A DNA stretch of 25,711 nucleotides from a virus: the IMG/VR virus record IMGVR_UViG_3300011116_000950, positions 1 through 25,711 of that record, one strand, 5' to 3'. Positions 5,825-14,512 of this stretch are shown in pieces. The stretch's first letter is position 1. The number at the start of each line of letters is the position of its first letter. A program made the translations under genes and the position numbers. The notes beneath the pieces were generated by a model. That model was not told the DNA's origin, made no database searches, and saw nothing but the letters and a program-made list of their open reading frames with translations.

Positions 5825-8647
5825 TTGTCATATATTGATGCATTTTTAGATAAAAATACAGATCAAGTTAAAGTCGTTGAACGCATTAATGGTCAAAGAA
5901 TTTTTAATGAATATGCAGCCCAATATGTTTTTTATTATGATGACATAAAGGGAAAACATCGTTCAATATATAATACTCCACTAGGAAGGTTCAATACCAG
6001 AAGTCATAAACTTTTTCAAAAGGAAATTAAAACACATCGAGGAACGAAACTTTATGAAAGTGATATTAACCCAGTATTTCGATGTCTTGAAGAAAATTAC
6101 CAAGGAAAAAATGCGCCAGAACTACATATAGGATTTTTTGATATTGAGGTGGATTTCAATCCAAAAAGAGGATTTGCTCCACCTGAAGATCCTTTTAGTA
6201 GAGTTACAGCTATCAGCATATATCTGAATTGGTTGGATCAAGTAATAACATTAGCAATTCCACCCAGGGATCTATCTCTAGATCAAGCACGTTCATATGC
6301 AGATAAATTTGATAATTGTTTTATTTTTACTGATGAAATTGAATTATTAAAAACATTTCTTGATCTTATTGAAGATGTAGATATTCTTAGTGGTTGGAGT
6401 AGTGAAGGATTTGATATTCCATATCTTGTGAATAGAATTGCACAAGAAATGAACAAAGAAGAAGTATCAAGATTTTGTTTATGGAATCAAATGCCAAAAT
6501 CTAGAGAATATGAAAAATTTGGTCAGACACGAAAAACATATGATTTAATAGGTCGTGTTCATCTTGATTACCTCGAATTATATCGGAAATACACTTACCA
6601 TGAAATGCATAGCTATAGATTAGATGCTATTGGTGAATATGAAGTGGGTGAAAATAAAATTCCATATGAAGGAAGTTTAGATCAATTATATAACCAAGAT
6701 TTTGAAAAGTTCATAGCATATAATCGTCAAGATACAATGCTTTTAAAGAAAATAGATGACAAACTTAAATTTATTGACCTAAGCAGTGAATTGGCTCATG
6801 ACAATACTGTGCTATTACCAACTACACTAGGAGCAGTGGCAGTTACTGAACAAGCAATTATTAATCTAGCACACAAAAAGGGATTAATTGTTCCTGATAG
6901 AAAAGTAAGTAGTGAAGACCGACATGGTCACATTTGGCTAGCATATTATTCAGGAATCCCAATTTTTGAAAAGGATATTGAAACATTAGTTGGTCGAGGA
7001 GCAGAAACAGATCCAAGTGGTAGAGTATTTGTTACGAAACAAATATATTCGAAAGATAGAGAATTCTGGAGCCAACATATTCCCAATGTTGCGGCTGCTG
7101 GTGCCTATGTTGCAAATCCAAAAAGAGGTCTGCATGATTGGATAGGTGCTATTGACATTAACAGTCTATATCCAAGTGTTATTAGAGCCCTTAATATGAG
7201 TCCTGAGACAATAGTTGGACAATTGAGACCACATAATACTGATCAATATATTCGAGAACGAATGAAAAAGGAAAAAATTAGTTATTCTCAGGCATGGGAA
7301 GGATTGTTTGGAACCTTAGAATATTCTGCCGTGTTAAAACAAGATCAAAATATGGAAATCATCATAGATTGGGAAGATGGTCGTACCGAAATACATAACG
7401 GAGCACAAATATTCAAAATGATATTTGATAGTTATAAACCATGGACCTTGAGTGCTAATGGAACAATTTTTAATATAAGTCAATCAGGAATTGTTCCTGA
7501 ATTATTATCTACTTGGTTTGCAGAACGAATAGAAATGCAAGCCAAGAAAAAAAATGCAACTGATCCGAAAGAAATTGCATTCTGGGATAAGAGACAACAT
7601 ACTAAAAAGATCAATCTCAATAGTTTATATGGTGCAATTTTGAATGCTGGCTGTAGATTTAATGACATGCGAATTGGCCAAAGTACAACATTAACAGGTC
7701 GTTGTATTACCAAACATATGGGAAGTAGAATTAATCAGACATTAACAAGTGAATATGATCACATTGGAAAAGGTATAATATATGGTGATACTGATTCTAT
7801 ATATTTTTCTGCATGGCCAATGGTCAAAGATCAAGTTTCAAAAGGTGAATTAGAATGGACCAAGGAAAATGTAATAACCTTTTATGATGCAATCGCAGAT
7901 GATGTTAATGCTAGTTTCTCAGAATTCATGCAACAAGCATTTCATTGTACCCCATTATTGGGTAACATAATTCGAGGTGGTCGAGAATTGGTCGCCACTA
8001 AAGGATTGTTTATTACTAAGAAGCGATATGCGGTTCTTTGTTATGATATTGATAATAAAAGAATGGATGTTGATGGTAAACCTGGTAAGGCAAAAATACT
8101 AGGATTGGATCTTAAGCGTGCAGATACACCTAAAATAATGCAAGAATTTTTAGAAAAAATTCTTATTCAAACATTGTGTGGTGCTTCTAGAGATGACATT
8201 GCCAAGGAAATATCAATATTTAGAGAACAATTTAAATCTAGACCTGGATGGGAAAAAGGAACACCAAAAAGAGTCAATAATCTAACTAAATTTACAAAGA
8301 TGTTTGAATCTGGAGAAAAAGGAACAATTCCAGGTCATGTCAGAGCTGCAATTAATTGGAATATACTTCGTAGATTAAACAATGATAATTATAGTCAACC
8401 TGTAATGGATGGCTTTAAAACTATCGTGTGTAAGTTAAAACCCAATCCAATAGGATATGATAGTATAGGATATCCTATTGACGAACTTAATCTTCCATCT
8501 TGGTTCAAAACATTACCTTTTGATCATCCATTAATGGAGGAAAAAATTATTGATAAAAAAGTTGACAATCTATTAGGAATTCTTGAATGGAATTTACGAT
8601 GTGCGGCGAAAGAAGTTCAATTGGATCAATTTTTTAAATTCAATTAA
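5825..8647 (+). CDS. 43: Family B DNA polymerase (T4 gp43-like) with 3'-5' exonuclease
   Basis: This is the replicative polymerase, 940 residues (T4 gp43 is 898). The exonuclease motifs are present: FDIEVDF (Asp106, Glu108), a SGWSSEGFDIPYLV ExoII-like segment (about 190-205) and YNRQD (ExoIII, about 299-303). Polymerase motifs follow in order: A, DINSLYPS (about 443-450); B, KKINLNSLYG (about 595-604); C, YGDTDS (about 653-658); and the KKRY element (about 735). The start is a TTG with an AGGAG site 9 bases upstream (5811-5815); no ATG is available before the exonuclease domain, so TTG is well supported. No intein or intron interrupts it. It is preceded by dCMP deaminase, and the clamp gene follows one gene later. 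Confidence 0.97.
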   Translation: MSYIDAFLDKNTDQVKVVERINGQRIFNEYAAQYVFYYDDIKGKHRSIYNTPLGRFNTRSHKLFQKEIKTHRGTKLYESDINPVFRCLEENYQGKNAPELHIGFFDIEVDFNPKRGFAPPEDPFSRVTAISIYLNWLDQVITLAIPPRDLSLDQARSYADKFDNCFIFTDEIELLKTFLDLIEDVDILSGWSSEGFDIPYLVNRIAQEMNKEEVSRFCLWNQMPKSREYEKFGQTRKTYDLIGRVHLDYLELYRKYTYHEMHSYRLDAIGEYEVGENKIPYEGSLDQLYNQDFEKFIAYNRQDTMLLKKIDDKLKFIDLSSELAHDNTVLLPTTLGAVAVTEQAIINLAHKKGLIVPDRKVSSEDRHGHIWLAYYSGIPIFEKDIETLVGRGAETDPSGRVFVTKQIYSKDREFWSQHIPNVAAAGAYVANPKRGLHDWIGAIDINSLYPSVIRALNMSPETIVGQLRPHNTDQYIRERMKKEKISYSQAWEGLFGTLEYSAVLKQDQNMEIIIDWEDGRTEIHNGAQIFKMIFDSYKPWTLSANGTIFNISQSGIVPELLSTWFAERIEMQAKKKNATDPKEIAFWDKRQHTKKINLNSLYGAILNAGCRFNDMRIGQSTTLTGRCITKHMGSRINQTLTSEYDHIGKGIIYGDTDSIYFSAWPMVKDQVSKGELEWTKENVITFYDAIADDVNASFSEFMQQAFHCTPLLGNIIRGGRELVATKGLFITKKRYAVLCYDIDNKRMDVDGKPGKAKILGLDLKRADTPKIMQEFLEKILIQTLCGASRDDIAKEISIFREQFKSRPGWEKGTPKRVNNLTKFTKMFESGEKGTIPGHVRAAINWNILRRLNNDNYSQPVMDGFKTIVCKLKPNPIGYDSIGYPIDELNLPSWFKTLPFDHPLMEEKIIDKKVDNLLGILEWNLRCAAKEVQLDQFFKFN

Positions 8648-8649
8648 AA

Positions 8650-9561
8650 ATGAATGAACTAGACAAAGAACATCTACGGATTTTATTAAATAAAATTTCT
8701 GTAATACGATCAAGTATTACAGAAATTACTGAAATAAATTCTAATCTTTTATCCAAAATATCATATATTTTAAAATCTATAGATGTTCAATTTGATCAAA
8801 TTTCATTCAATACAATTTATCAAAATAATGTTGATCACCAAATTGAAATCTTAAATAGTTATGAACAATCATTAACAAAACAACTTGATGCATATATTTC
8901 AATATTGCGGAAAAAATCAATTAATGGAACTTGGAATAATGATTGGATTAAAATACCTAAAACAAATGAATTCATATTAGATTCAATTTTAAATAAGATT
9001 AGAAATCTATGTAATTTCAATATTAGTAGTTTATATATAGGATATGAACCAGATATCTTTATAGATGCTATTAAATCTTCAGAACCAATATATACATTTT
9101 TTGAACCAACTGATGAATCTAAAATAACATCATTTTTAGAAAAATATAATATCTTATTTCAAAACAAAATTAGAACATATGATAAAATTATTGATTTACC
9201 TAAAAATGCCATGGGATTAATCATTTTATGGAATTATGTCCATCTACGTGATACGAATCAATTCAAAGAATGGATCAGTCCAAATTTATATGGAATATTA
9301 AAACCAGGCGGTGTTCTGATCATAAATTATCCAGATCTTTACAATTCTGAAAATTATGATTATATATCAAATTCGATTTTTGGTGCATATGATTCATTAT
9401 ATATGGAATCACAATTATATAATATTGGATTTGAAATAATAGAACATGATAAGATCAATCAAATCATAATTGTTAAAAAACCTGGGTTTTTAACCACTGG
9501 AAAATCAAGTCCTACAATATCTACTATCGTAAATATTGACTCCATTTTCACAATCAAGTAA
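8650..9561 (+). CDS. Methyltransferase-like protein with N-terminal coiled coil
   Basis: This 303-residue protein starts at ATG 8650, 2 bases after the polymerase stop codon. The first 90 residues are helical with repeated Ile/Leu/Asn heptad-like spacing and probably form a coiled coil. The C-terminal half resembles a class I SAM-dependent methyltransferase: a strand with an acidic end (about 135-155, YTFFEPTDES), ILWNYVHLRD, and a clear LKPGGVLIINY segment (about 217-227) typical of the post-motif region. Motif I is degenerate (SLYIGYEPD) compared with the usual DxGxGxG, so SAM binding is uncertain. It has very low GC content. The substrate is unknown; DNA, sugar or small-molecule modification are all possible. 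The clamp promoter lies at its 3' end. Confidence 0.6.
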   Translation: MNELDKEHLRILLNKISVIRSSITEITEINSNLLSKISYILKSIDVQFDQISFNTIYQNNVDHQIEILNSYEQSLTKQLDAYISILRKKSINGTWNNDWIKIPKTNEFILDSILNKIRNLCNFNISSLYIGYEPDIFIDAIKSSEPIYTFFEPTDESKITSFLEKYNILFQNKIRTYDKIIDLPKNAMGLIILWNYVHLRDTNQFKEWISPNLYGILKPGGVLIINYPDLYNSENYDYISNSIFGAYDSLYMESQLYNIGFEIIEHDKINQIIIVKKPGFLTTGKSSPTISTIVNIDSIFTIK

Positions 9562-9564
9562 TAT
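9536..9564 (+). promoter_or_regulatory. Sigma70-like promoter before the sliding clamp
   Basis: TTGACT (9536-9541), a 17-base spacer and TAATAT (9559-9564) overlap the end of the preceding gene; a TATACT (9562-9567) at 20 bases is an alternative. The AAGGA ribosome binding site at 9576-9580 serves ATG 9589. The long overlapping run clamp-dpdA-oxidoreductases could begin here. Confidence 0.45.
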
Positions 9565-9588
9565 ACTACATAATAAGGAAAAATATTA

Positions 9589-10329
9589 ATGAAAGATTAT
9601 TTACAAGATATATTGAAACATACTCATAATTTGGGTTTGTTTGAATTTATCAAAATTTCAGGAACCACTGAATCAACTAAAATTGATGGTTTAAGTGAAG
9701 ATAAAAATGCAATTTTGATGGCTACCACGCATACGCCTGTTGTTGAATTTGAAGGTATCTTTGGCATGCCTAATTTAGGCAAACTGGATATGTTGGTCAA
9801 ATGCAAAGAATATCAAGAAAATGCAGATATTCATTTGCAACGAGAATCACGCAATGGAGTTGATGTTCCAGTAAGTATTCATTTTATCAATGAAGCAAAA
9901 GATTTCAAAAATGAATATCGTTTAATGAATCATTCTGTGATTGAAGAAAAACTTAAAGCCATTAGTTTTAATGCTCCAAAATGGAACATAGAATTTAGTC
10001 CATCAATATCTGGCATTCAAAGAATGAATTTCCAAAGTAGTTTATTGAGTGAAGAAACAAATTTCACTTTAGAAATAGATAAGGGAAATCTAATCTGTAA
10101 ATTGGGCGACGCTGCAAATCATGCAGGACAATTTATCTTTGCTTCCAATGTTGCAGGAAAATTAGAATCTTCCATAGCATGGCCAATTAAGTATTTTTTA
10201 CCAATATTGAAACTCAATGATAATAGTAACGGTTTTAAAATTAAAATTAGTTCTGCTGGATTAATGGAATTAAGTGTTGATAGTGGATTAGCCGATTATA
10301 GTTATTATATTTTATCAGCGGCTAGATAA
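9589..10329 (+). CDS. 45: DNA polymerase sliding clamp (T4 gp45-like)
   Basis: The 246-residue protein has the size of T4 gp45 (228) and similar local patterns: an EFEGIFGMPNLGKLDMLV segment (about 51-68) matching the gp45 stretch after the first beta sheet, an interdomain region near 125-150, and a C terminus ending DYSYYILSAA, similar to the gp45 end. Clamps encircle DNA and tether the polymerase; T4 gp45 also activates late transcription. Composition is beta-rich without cysteine-rich motifs. It follows the polymerase region and overlaps dpdA as TAATG, so the clamp and the DNA modification enzyme are translationally coupled. The assignment rests on pattern resemblance plus context. Confidence 0.75.
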   Translation: MKDYLQDILKHTHNLGLFEFIKISGTTESTKIDGLSEDKNAILMATTHTPVVEFEGIFGMPNLGKLDMLVKCKEYQENADIHLQRESRNGVDVPVSIHFINEAKDFKNEYRLMNHSVIEEKLKAISFNAPKWNIEFSPSISGIQRMNFQSSLLSEETNFTLEIDKGNLICKLGDAANHAGQFIFASNVAGKLESSIAWPIKYFLPILKLNDNSNGFKIKISSAGLMELSVDSGLADYSYYILSAAR

Positions 10330-11843
10330 TGACTGAAGATCTAAGTAAAAAATTTGATGAACAAGGCTATGCTATATTTTTGCCGGCCATTTCAACATTT
10401 TACAATAATTATATTGCTAGACAGCGAGTAGGGCCATATGTAGAACAATCTAGATTTCCAAAAAGTTTCAATGGAGACATGGAAGCATTAAATTTTCTAG
10501 ATCCTATTAAAAGTAAATTTCATTACAAATACGGATTATATTCTGCAGGTCATGCTCAATTAAATATGGCAAGAACTAATGTTGAAGATGCTATGATTCA
10601 ACAGAGAGATCGAAAGAATACCGTAATTCTAGGTGATAGTGGTGGTTTCCAAATTGGTAAAGGCATTTTGAAATTTGATTGGAAGAAGTTTAAGACTCCA
10701 TCAACTGATAAAGTAATCTTAAATATTCTTGATTGGCTAGAAGAAACTGCCGATTGGAGTATGATTTTAGATGTTCCGGCCTGGGCTTCTAATCCATCGA
10801 ATAGTCCACGAACTGGATTGAAAAGTTTTCAAGATTGCTTAGATGCAACAGTTTATAATAATAATCTTTTTATCAAAAATCGAAAAGGTAAAACAAAATT
10901 TCTAAATGTTCTACAGGGAGATGATTGGGAAAAAGCAACGGCATGGTATGATGCAGTTAAATCAATGCCTTTTGAAGGCTGGGCAATGGGCAGTAAAAAT
11001 GCTAGTGATATGTATATCGCTTTGAAACGCATTATTATTTTACGAGATGAAAAATTATTAGACGAACGTAATTGGATGCATTTCTTAGGAACAGCACAAT
11101 TAGATTGGAGTGTCTATTTAACGGCCATTCAACGACAATTAAGAAAAACTGTAAATCCCAATATCAATTTAAGTTTTGATTGTGCAAGTCCTTTTATCGC
11201 AACGGCTAATGGTAGGATTTATACCGACACTGTTTTTAGTAAAAAGAAATTAACCATAAGAATGGATTTTGCTCCAGATAATAAATTATTGAAAAATAGT
11301 CAAATTCCTTTTCCTTGGGAAAGCGCAATTACAAAAGATATGACAATGGGAGATGTTTGTTATTATGGACCAACAGACATGAATAAAATTGGAAAAATTG
11401 GTAAGACTAGTTGGGATAGTTTTTCTTATGCATTGATGATGGGCCATAATGTTTATACTCATATTAAATCAGTTGAGAAGGCAAATCAACTTGCTGACAT
11501 TGAATATGTTACACATAAACCAGAATGGAAGCATTGGAGGAAACTAAAGGATAGTGATCGAAGTGATGACTATAGTGATTGGATACCTAGAAATTTATTA
11601 TATTTTAATGGGTTTGTTAAAGATTTATTCGAATCTGAGACTCCTATGGATATGCTAGATGAAGCCAGAGCATTTCTTGATAGTTGTGCCAATACTCGAT
11701 GGAGGAAAAGCAGTCATTTTGATAAATTCTTTGATACTGGTGAAACATCGGTAATCAATGATCCAGCAGAACTAGAACATAATGAAGATGCAATAGCTAA
11801 ATTGGAAGAATTGGAAAATTCAATAAAGGCAAAAAATGTCTAA
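10329..11843 (+). CDS. dpdA: DpdA-like DNA guanine transglycosylase (TGT family)
   Basis: This 504-residue protein has the tRNA-guanine transglycosylase active-site order: DSGGFQ (103-108, first catalytic Asp region), LDVP with Asp148, an LQGD loop (195-198, equivalent to VQGG), WAMGS (218-222), HFLG (251-254) and FDCASP with Asp284 at the position of the TGT nucleophile. It lacks the CxCxxC zinc cluster of bacterial Tgt and is longer, as in phage DpdA proteins that exchange guanine in DNA for a 7-deazaguanine. The window also contains folE, queE and a QueD-like gene, supporting a DNA role over a tRNA role. The ATG overlaps the clamp stop codon; the next gene overlaps its end by 8 bases. The exact base inserted cannot be told. 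Confidence 0.85.
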   Translation: MTEDLSKKFDEQGYAIFLPAISTFYNNYIARQRVGPYVEQSRFPKSFNGDMEALNFLDPIKSKFHYKYGLYSAGHAQLNMARTNVEDAMIQQRDRKNTVILGDSGGFQIGKGILKFDWKKFKTPSTDKVILNILDWLEETADWSMILDVPAWASNPSNSPRTGLKSFQDCLDATVYNNNLFIKNRKGKTKFLNVLQGDDWEKATAWYDAVKSMPFEGWAMGSKNASDMYIALKRIIILRDEKLLDERNWMHFLGTAQLDWSVYLTAIQRQLRKTVNPNINLSFDCASPFIATANGRIYTDTVFSKKKLTIRMDFAPDNKLLKNSQIPFPWESAITKDMTMGDVCYYGPTDMNKIGKIGKTSWDSFSYALMMGHNVYTHIKSVEKANQLADIEYVTHKPEWKHWRKLKDSDRSDDYSDWIPRNLLYFNGFVKDLFESETPMDMLDEARAFLDSCANTRWRKSSHFDKFFDTGETSVINDPAELEHNEDAIAKLEELENSIKAKNV

Positions 11844-12714
11844 AATTCTTATCGTTGGATTGGGTATTGGAAAATTATATTATGATATTCTTTCTAAAGA
11901 TCATGATATTATCACTGTAGATATTGATCCAAATAAAAATGCGGATTATCAAACCGTTGATTTATTAGATCAACGGTTTGATCTATCAATAATCTGTACT
12001 CCAAATTTTACCCATAAGGAATTGGCTTATAAATTAGCATTAATTAGTGACATGATTTTAATTGAAAAACCAGGATTAGAAACATCATCTGAATGGAAAA
12101 CATTGTTGGATACATTTCGAGATGTCAGGTTTATGATGTCCAAAAATAATCAATATCGTGATGAAATTGAACAAATGAAAATTTTATCAGCAACAGCACA
12201 AAAAATCGAAATTAATTGGAATAATTATGATAGGATACCATATCCTGGTAGTTGGTTCACGAATAAAAAATTGTCATGGGGTGGAGTTAGTCGAGATCTT
12301 ATACCACATCTTTTGAGCATATATATTAAATTATTCAAATATGATTTTCCATATGACCATGATCTTTTTAAAAAATGGTCATTATCTGATTTAAAGAACA
12401 CATCATATGGATCAATAAAAATAGATGGAATTTATGATGTTGATGATCATGCATATTTAAGTTTCAAACATAATGACAAAACCATATTTTTATCTGCAGA
12501 TTGGAAATCTAATGAATCTAATGACATTGCGATACATTTCTATAACGACCTAGGACATTTTGAAATCTCATTAGGATTGTGTCCTGAATATGCATATGAA
12601 AATATGATTAAAACCATGTTTCTAAATCAATATAATGATAATTTTTGGAACGAACAGAAACAAATTGATATATGGATACATGAAATTATCGAAAGATTAA
12701 TTTCATGGAAGTAA
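11836..12714 (+). CDS. Gfo/Idh/MocA-family NAD(P)-dependent oxidoreductase
   Basis: This 292-residue protein begins with a Rossmann motif (GLGIGK, residues 8-13), has an acidic end to strand 2 (VDID, 28-31), a CTPNFTH segment (54-60) and the family signature EKPG (77-80), followed by GGVSRDLIPHLLS (about 149-161), where the Asp and His match the active-site area of Gfo/Idh/MocA enzymes. These enzymes oxidise or reduce sugars, inositols and related polyols. It is slightly shorter than usual (330-360). It overlaps dpdA by 8 bases and the next dehydrogenase by 10 bases, so it is part of the same translation unit. A sugar or modified-base precursor is a reasonable but unproven substrate. Confidence 0.8.
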   Translation: MSKILIVGLGIGKLYYDILSKDHDIITVDIDPNKNADYQTVDLLDQRFDLSIICTPNFTHKELAYKLALISDMILIEKPGLETSSEWKTLLDTFRDVRFMMSKNNQYRDEIEQMKILSATAQKIEINWNNYDRIPYPGSWFTNKKLSWGGVSRDLIPHLLSIYIKLFKYDFPYDHDLFKKWSLSDLKNTSYGSIKIDGIYDVDDHAYLSFKHNDKTIFLSADWKSNESNDIAIHFYNDLGHFEISLGLCPEYAYENMIKTMFLNQYNDNFWNEQKQIDIWIHEIIERLISWK

Positions 12715-13616
12715 GAATATTACGAACTGACGGTACTGGTTCATTCATAGAAGATATTTGGAAAAAGCCAGATCATAATGATGATCAAATAGTTGTAAAA
12801 ACTATTATGACTGGTGTTTGTAGAAGTGATATTGATATGATGAATGGATCGTTCAAGAAATTACCAACACATATGATGGGACATGAAGGATTAGGCATAG
12901 TTCATAACATTGGTAAAAATATATTTGATGTTAAAATTGGTGATTATGTGGCGACACGTGGAGAACCAGCCTATGCAGATTTCTATAATTCAGGAAAAAA
13001 ACAATATATCAAAATAGACTATCCTGATCCAAAATTTATTATAGAACCAGTTGCATGTGGTATGAACATTTATCAACGTGTAAAATTAAATTCTAGATTC
13101 AATAAAAATACAATACGAGTGTTGGTATTGGGCAGTGGATTCATGTCATATATCATTAATTCTATATTTTTAAATGAATCTAAATATATAGGATATCAAG
13201 TATTTAATATTGGAAATCATAATAAAGATTTATTTCCCAACAGAATAGAAAACACAGATGGAAAATATGACATCGTAATTGATATAACATCAGATCCCAA
13301 ATGGATTGATTTGCCAATATATGAAGAAAATGCTATAATAGTAATTGCCTGTGAAAAACATCCATCAATAAAAACAGATTTCAGTAATCTATTATGGAAT
13401 AATTCACAAATCATATTACCAAGTCCTAGAGATGATAGGTTTCATGAATCTATGATATTATCAAAATTATTAATAGATAAGAATGTATTTGATAAATTAG
13501 ATCATTTTTGGTCTAAAGGATATAAACGAAACACTGAATGGAAGAAAGCATTCAATGATGCTAAAAATAGACCACAAGGATATAATCGTGGATATATAGA
13601 TTGGAGAGAAATATAA
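12705..13616 (+). CDS. Zinc-dependent alcohol dehydrogenase-like (MDR) protein
   Basis: This 303-residue medium-chain dehydrogenase-like protein keeps the catalytic zinc site (GVCRSDID with Cys39; GHEGLG with His60-Glu61), GDYVA (79-83) and EPVACGMN at the start of the cofactor domain. A Rossmann-like VLVLGSGFMSYI follows near 140-152. It lacks the four-Cys structural zinc lobe and is about 40 residues shorter than standard MDR enzymes, with a reduced nucleotide-binding half. It probably oxidises an alcohol or reduces an aldehyde. It overlaps the Gfo/Idh/MocA gene by 10 bases, and the next ATG overlaps its stop codon. Two consecutive oxidoreductases after dpdA suggest a joint pathway; that is inference. 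Confidence 0.75.
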   Translation: MEVRILRTDGTGSFIEDIWKKPDHNDDQIVVKTIMTGVCRSDIDMMNGSFKKLPTHMMGHEGLGIVHNIGKNIFDVKIGDYVATRGEPAYADFYNSGKKQYIKIDYPDPKFIIEPVACGMNIYQRVKLNSRFNKNTIRVLVLGSGFMSYIINSIFLNESKYIGYQVFNIGNHNKDLFPNRIENTDGKYDIVIDITSDPKWIDLPIYEENAIIVIACEKHPSIKTDFSNLLWNNSQIILPSPRDDRFHESMILSKLLIDKNVFDKLDHFWSKGYKRNTEWKKAFNDAKNRPQGYNRGYIDWREI

Positions 13617-13984
13617 TGAGAAAATTCTTAGAAACTATTGCCGTTGATACATCAGGATTTGATCCATATCTGATTATCACAATGAAAGATGAATCTGGAT
13701 CAAATACGGTCCTATTAAAAACCAAAATGGAACCAGATAATTCAGTTAAATCTAAATATTCATTAACTGAGCAAAAAAGAATAGATAGGATAAATCAACT
13801 ATTAATGGAACGCGGATTCGCAACAATGACAGAACCAGAATCTGATTTCTTAATTGATCCTAATGGTCTACGTTGGAATAAAATTGATACAAATACCGAG
13901 GATCTACAACGATTGGCTGGTTTTACTGTTGAAAAGAAAATAACATATTATGATGATTTAAAGGAAGAAAAGATTAATGACTAA
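13616..13984 (+). CDS. Unknown 122-residue protein in the dpdA operon
   Basis: I place the start at ATG 13616, overlapping the previous stop codon as TAATG with GGAGAG (13603-13608) at proper spacing; an in-frame TTG at 13601 overlaps that ribosome binding site. The 122-residue product has no recognised domain. Its N-terminal part is beta-rich (FDPYLIITMKDE...TVLLKTKM); a helical segment follows (about 45-65), then FLIDPNGLRWNKIDT and a C-terminal charged tail. It overlaps the QueD-like gene by 8 bases. The location suggests a part in the same pathway or simply cotranscription. Confidence 0.65.
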   Translation: MRKFLETIAVDTSGFDPYLIITMKDESGSNTVLLKTKMEPDNSVKSKYSLTEQKRIDRINQLLMERGFATMTEPESDFLIDPNGLRWNKIDTNTEDLQRLAGFTVEKKITYYDDLKEEKIND

Positions 13985-14351
13985 TTACATATGGGTTAAA
14001 TTTCAAAAAGAAGGAATTCATTGTTATCCCGCGGCTGCAATTGATCCTAATCTAGCAACTGGTGATTGGGATGATGTTAGTTTTTTGGCTAATAAACATC
14101 GACATATTTTTCATTTTAAGGTATATATTTCAATAGAACATTCTGATCGAAACATTGAATTCATACAATTCAAACGTTGGCTAGAACGGTTGTATGATAA
14201 TAAAACATTACAACTTGATCATAAGAGTTGTGAGATGATTGCAGAAGAACTGTATATACAAATCAATAAAAAATATCCAAATCGAATTATTAAAATTGAT
14301 GTGAGTGAAGACAATGAAAATGGATGTTTAATGGAATTTGGAATAAATTAA
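13977..14351 (+). CDS. QueD/PTPS-like T-fold protein
   Basis: This 124-residue protein aligns by eye with 6-carboxytetrahydropterin synthase (QueD): His15 in GIHCYPAA (first zinc His), HRH (41-43, zinc pair, equivalent to LHGH), EFIQFKRWLE (61-70, equivalent to IDFAELK), LDH (80-82, Asp/His of the active site), SCEMIAEELY (84-93) and SEDNENG with Glu111 (substrate-binding Glu). QueD turns dihydroneopterin triphosphate into CPH4, the step between FolE and QueE, both encoded in this window. The catalytic Cys that precedes the HGH motif in QueD is absent (Ala-Asn-Lys instead), so activity may differ. The start ATG overlaps the preceding gene by 8 bases. Other T-fold or unrelated phage proteins remain possible. 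Confidence 0.5.
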   Translation: MTNYIWVKFQKEGIHCYPAAAIDPNLATGDWDDVSFLANKHRHIFHFKVYISIEHSDRNIEFIQFKRWLERLYDNKTLQLDHKSCEMIAEELYIQINKKYPNRIIKIDVSEDNENGCLMEFGIN

Positions 14352-14399
14352 CCCAAAATTATACTAGATTTATATCCAAAATATGCTAAATTAATAATT

Positions 14400-14501
14400 G
14401 GAAGACCACACGGTAGCTTAACTGGATAAAGCCGTTACAACGAGTTATCAGTTCGAATCTGATTCGTGGAAGAGGGTCGACACTTTTCAAAGGTCTTCCA
14501 C
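14400..14501 (+). ncRNA. tRNA-like element without anticodon arm; alternative stems
   Basis: A canonical D arm (TAGC at 14414-14417; stem GCTT 14416-14419 with AAGC 14429-14432) and a canonical T arm (stem ATCAG/CTGAT with loop TTCGAAT, 14447-14463) are joined by only 14 bases that cannot form an anticodon arm. CCAC (14406-14409) can pair with GTGG (14466-14469) as a short acceptor-like stem. An outer stem GGAAGACC (14400-14407) with GGTCTTCC (14492-14499) competes with GTGGAAGA (14466-14473) pairing TCTTCCAC (14494-14501). It may be a decayed tRNA, a tRNA mimic or a structured regulatory RNA. No complete tRNA can be drawn. Confidence 0.45.
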
Positions 14502-14512
14502 CCAATTTAATA

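Noticed and set aside
14400-14510. A functional tRNA gene
   Set aside because: D and T arms are present but no anticodon arm can be formed in the 14 bases between them, and the acceptor stem is broken by a bulge; kept only as a tRNA-like element.
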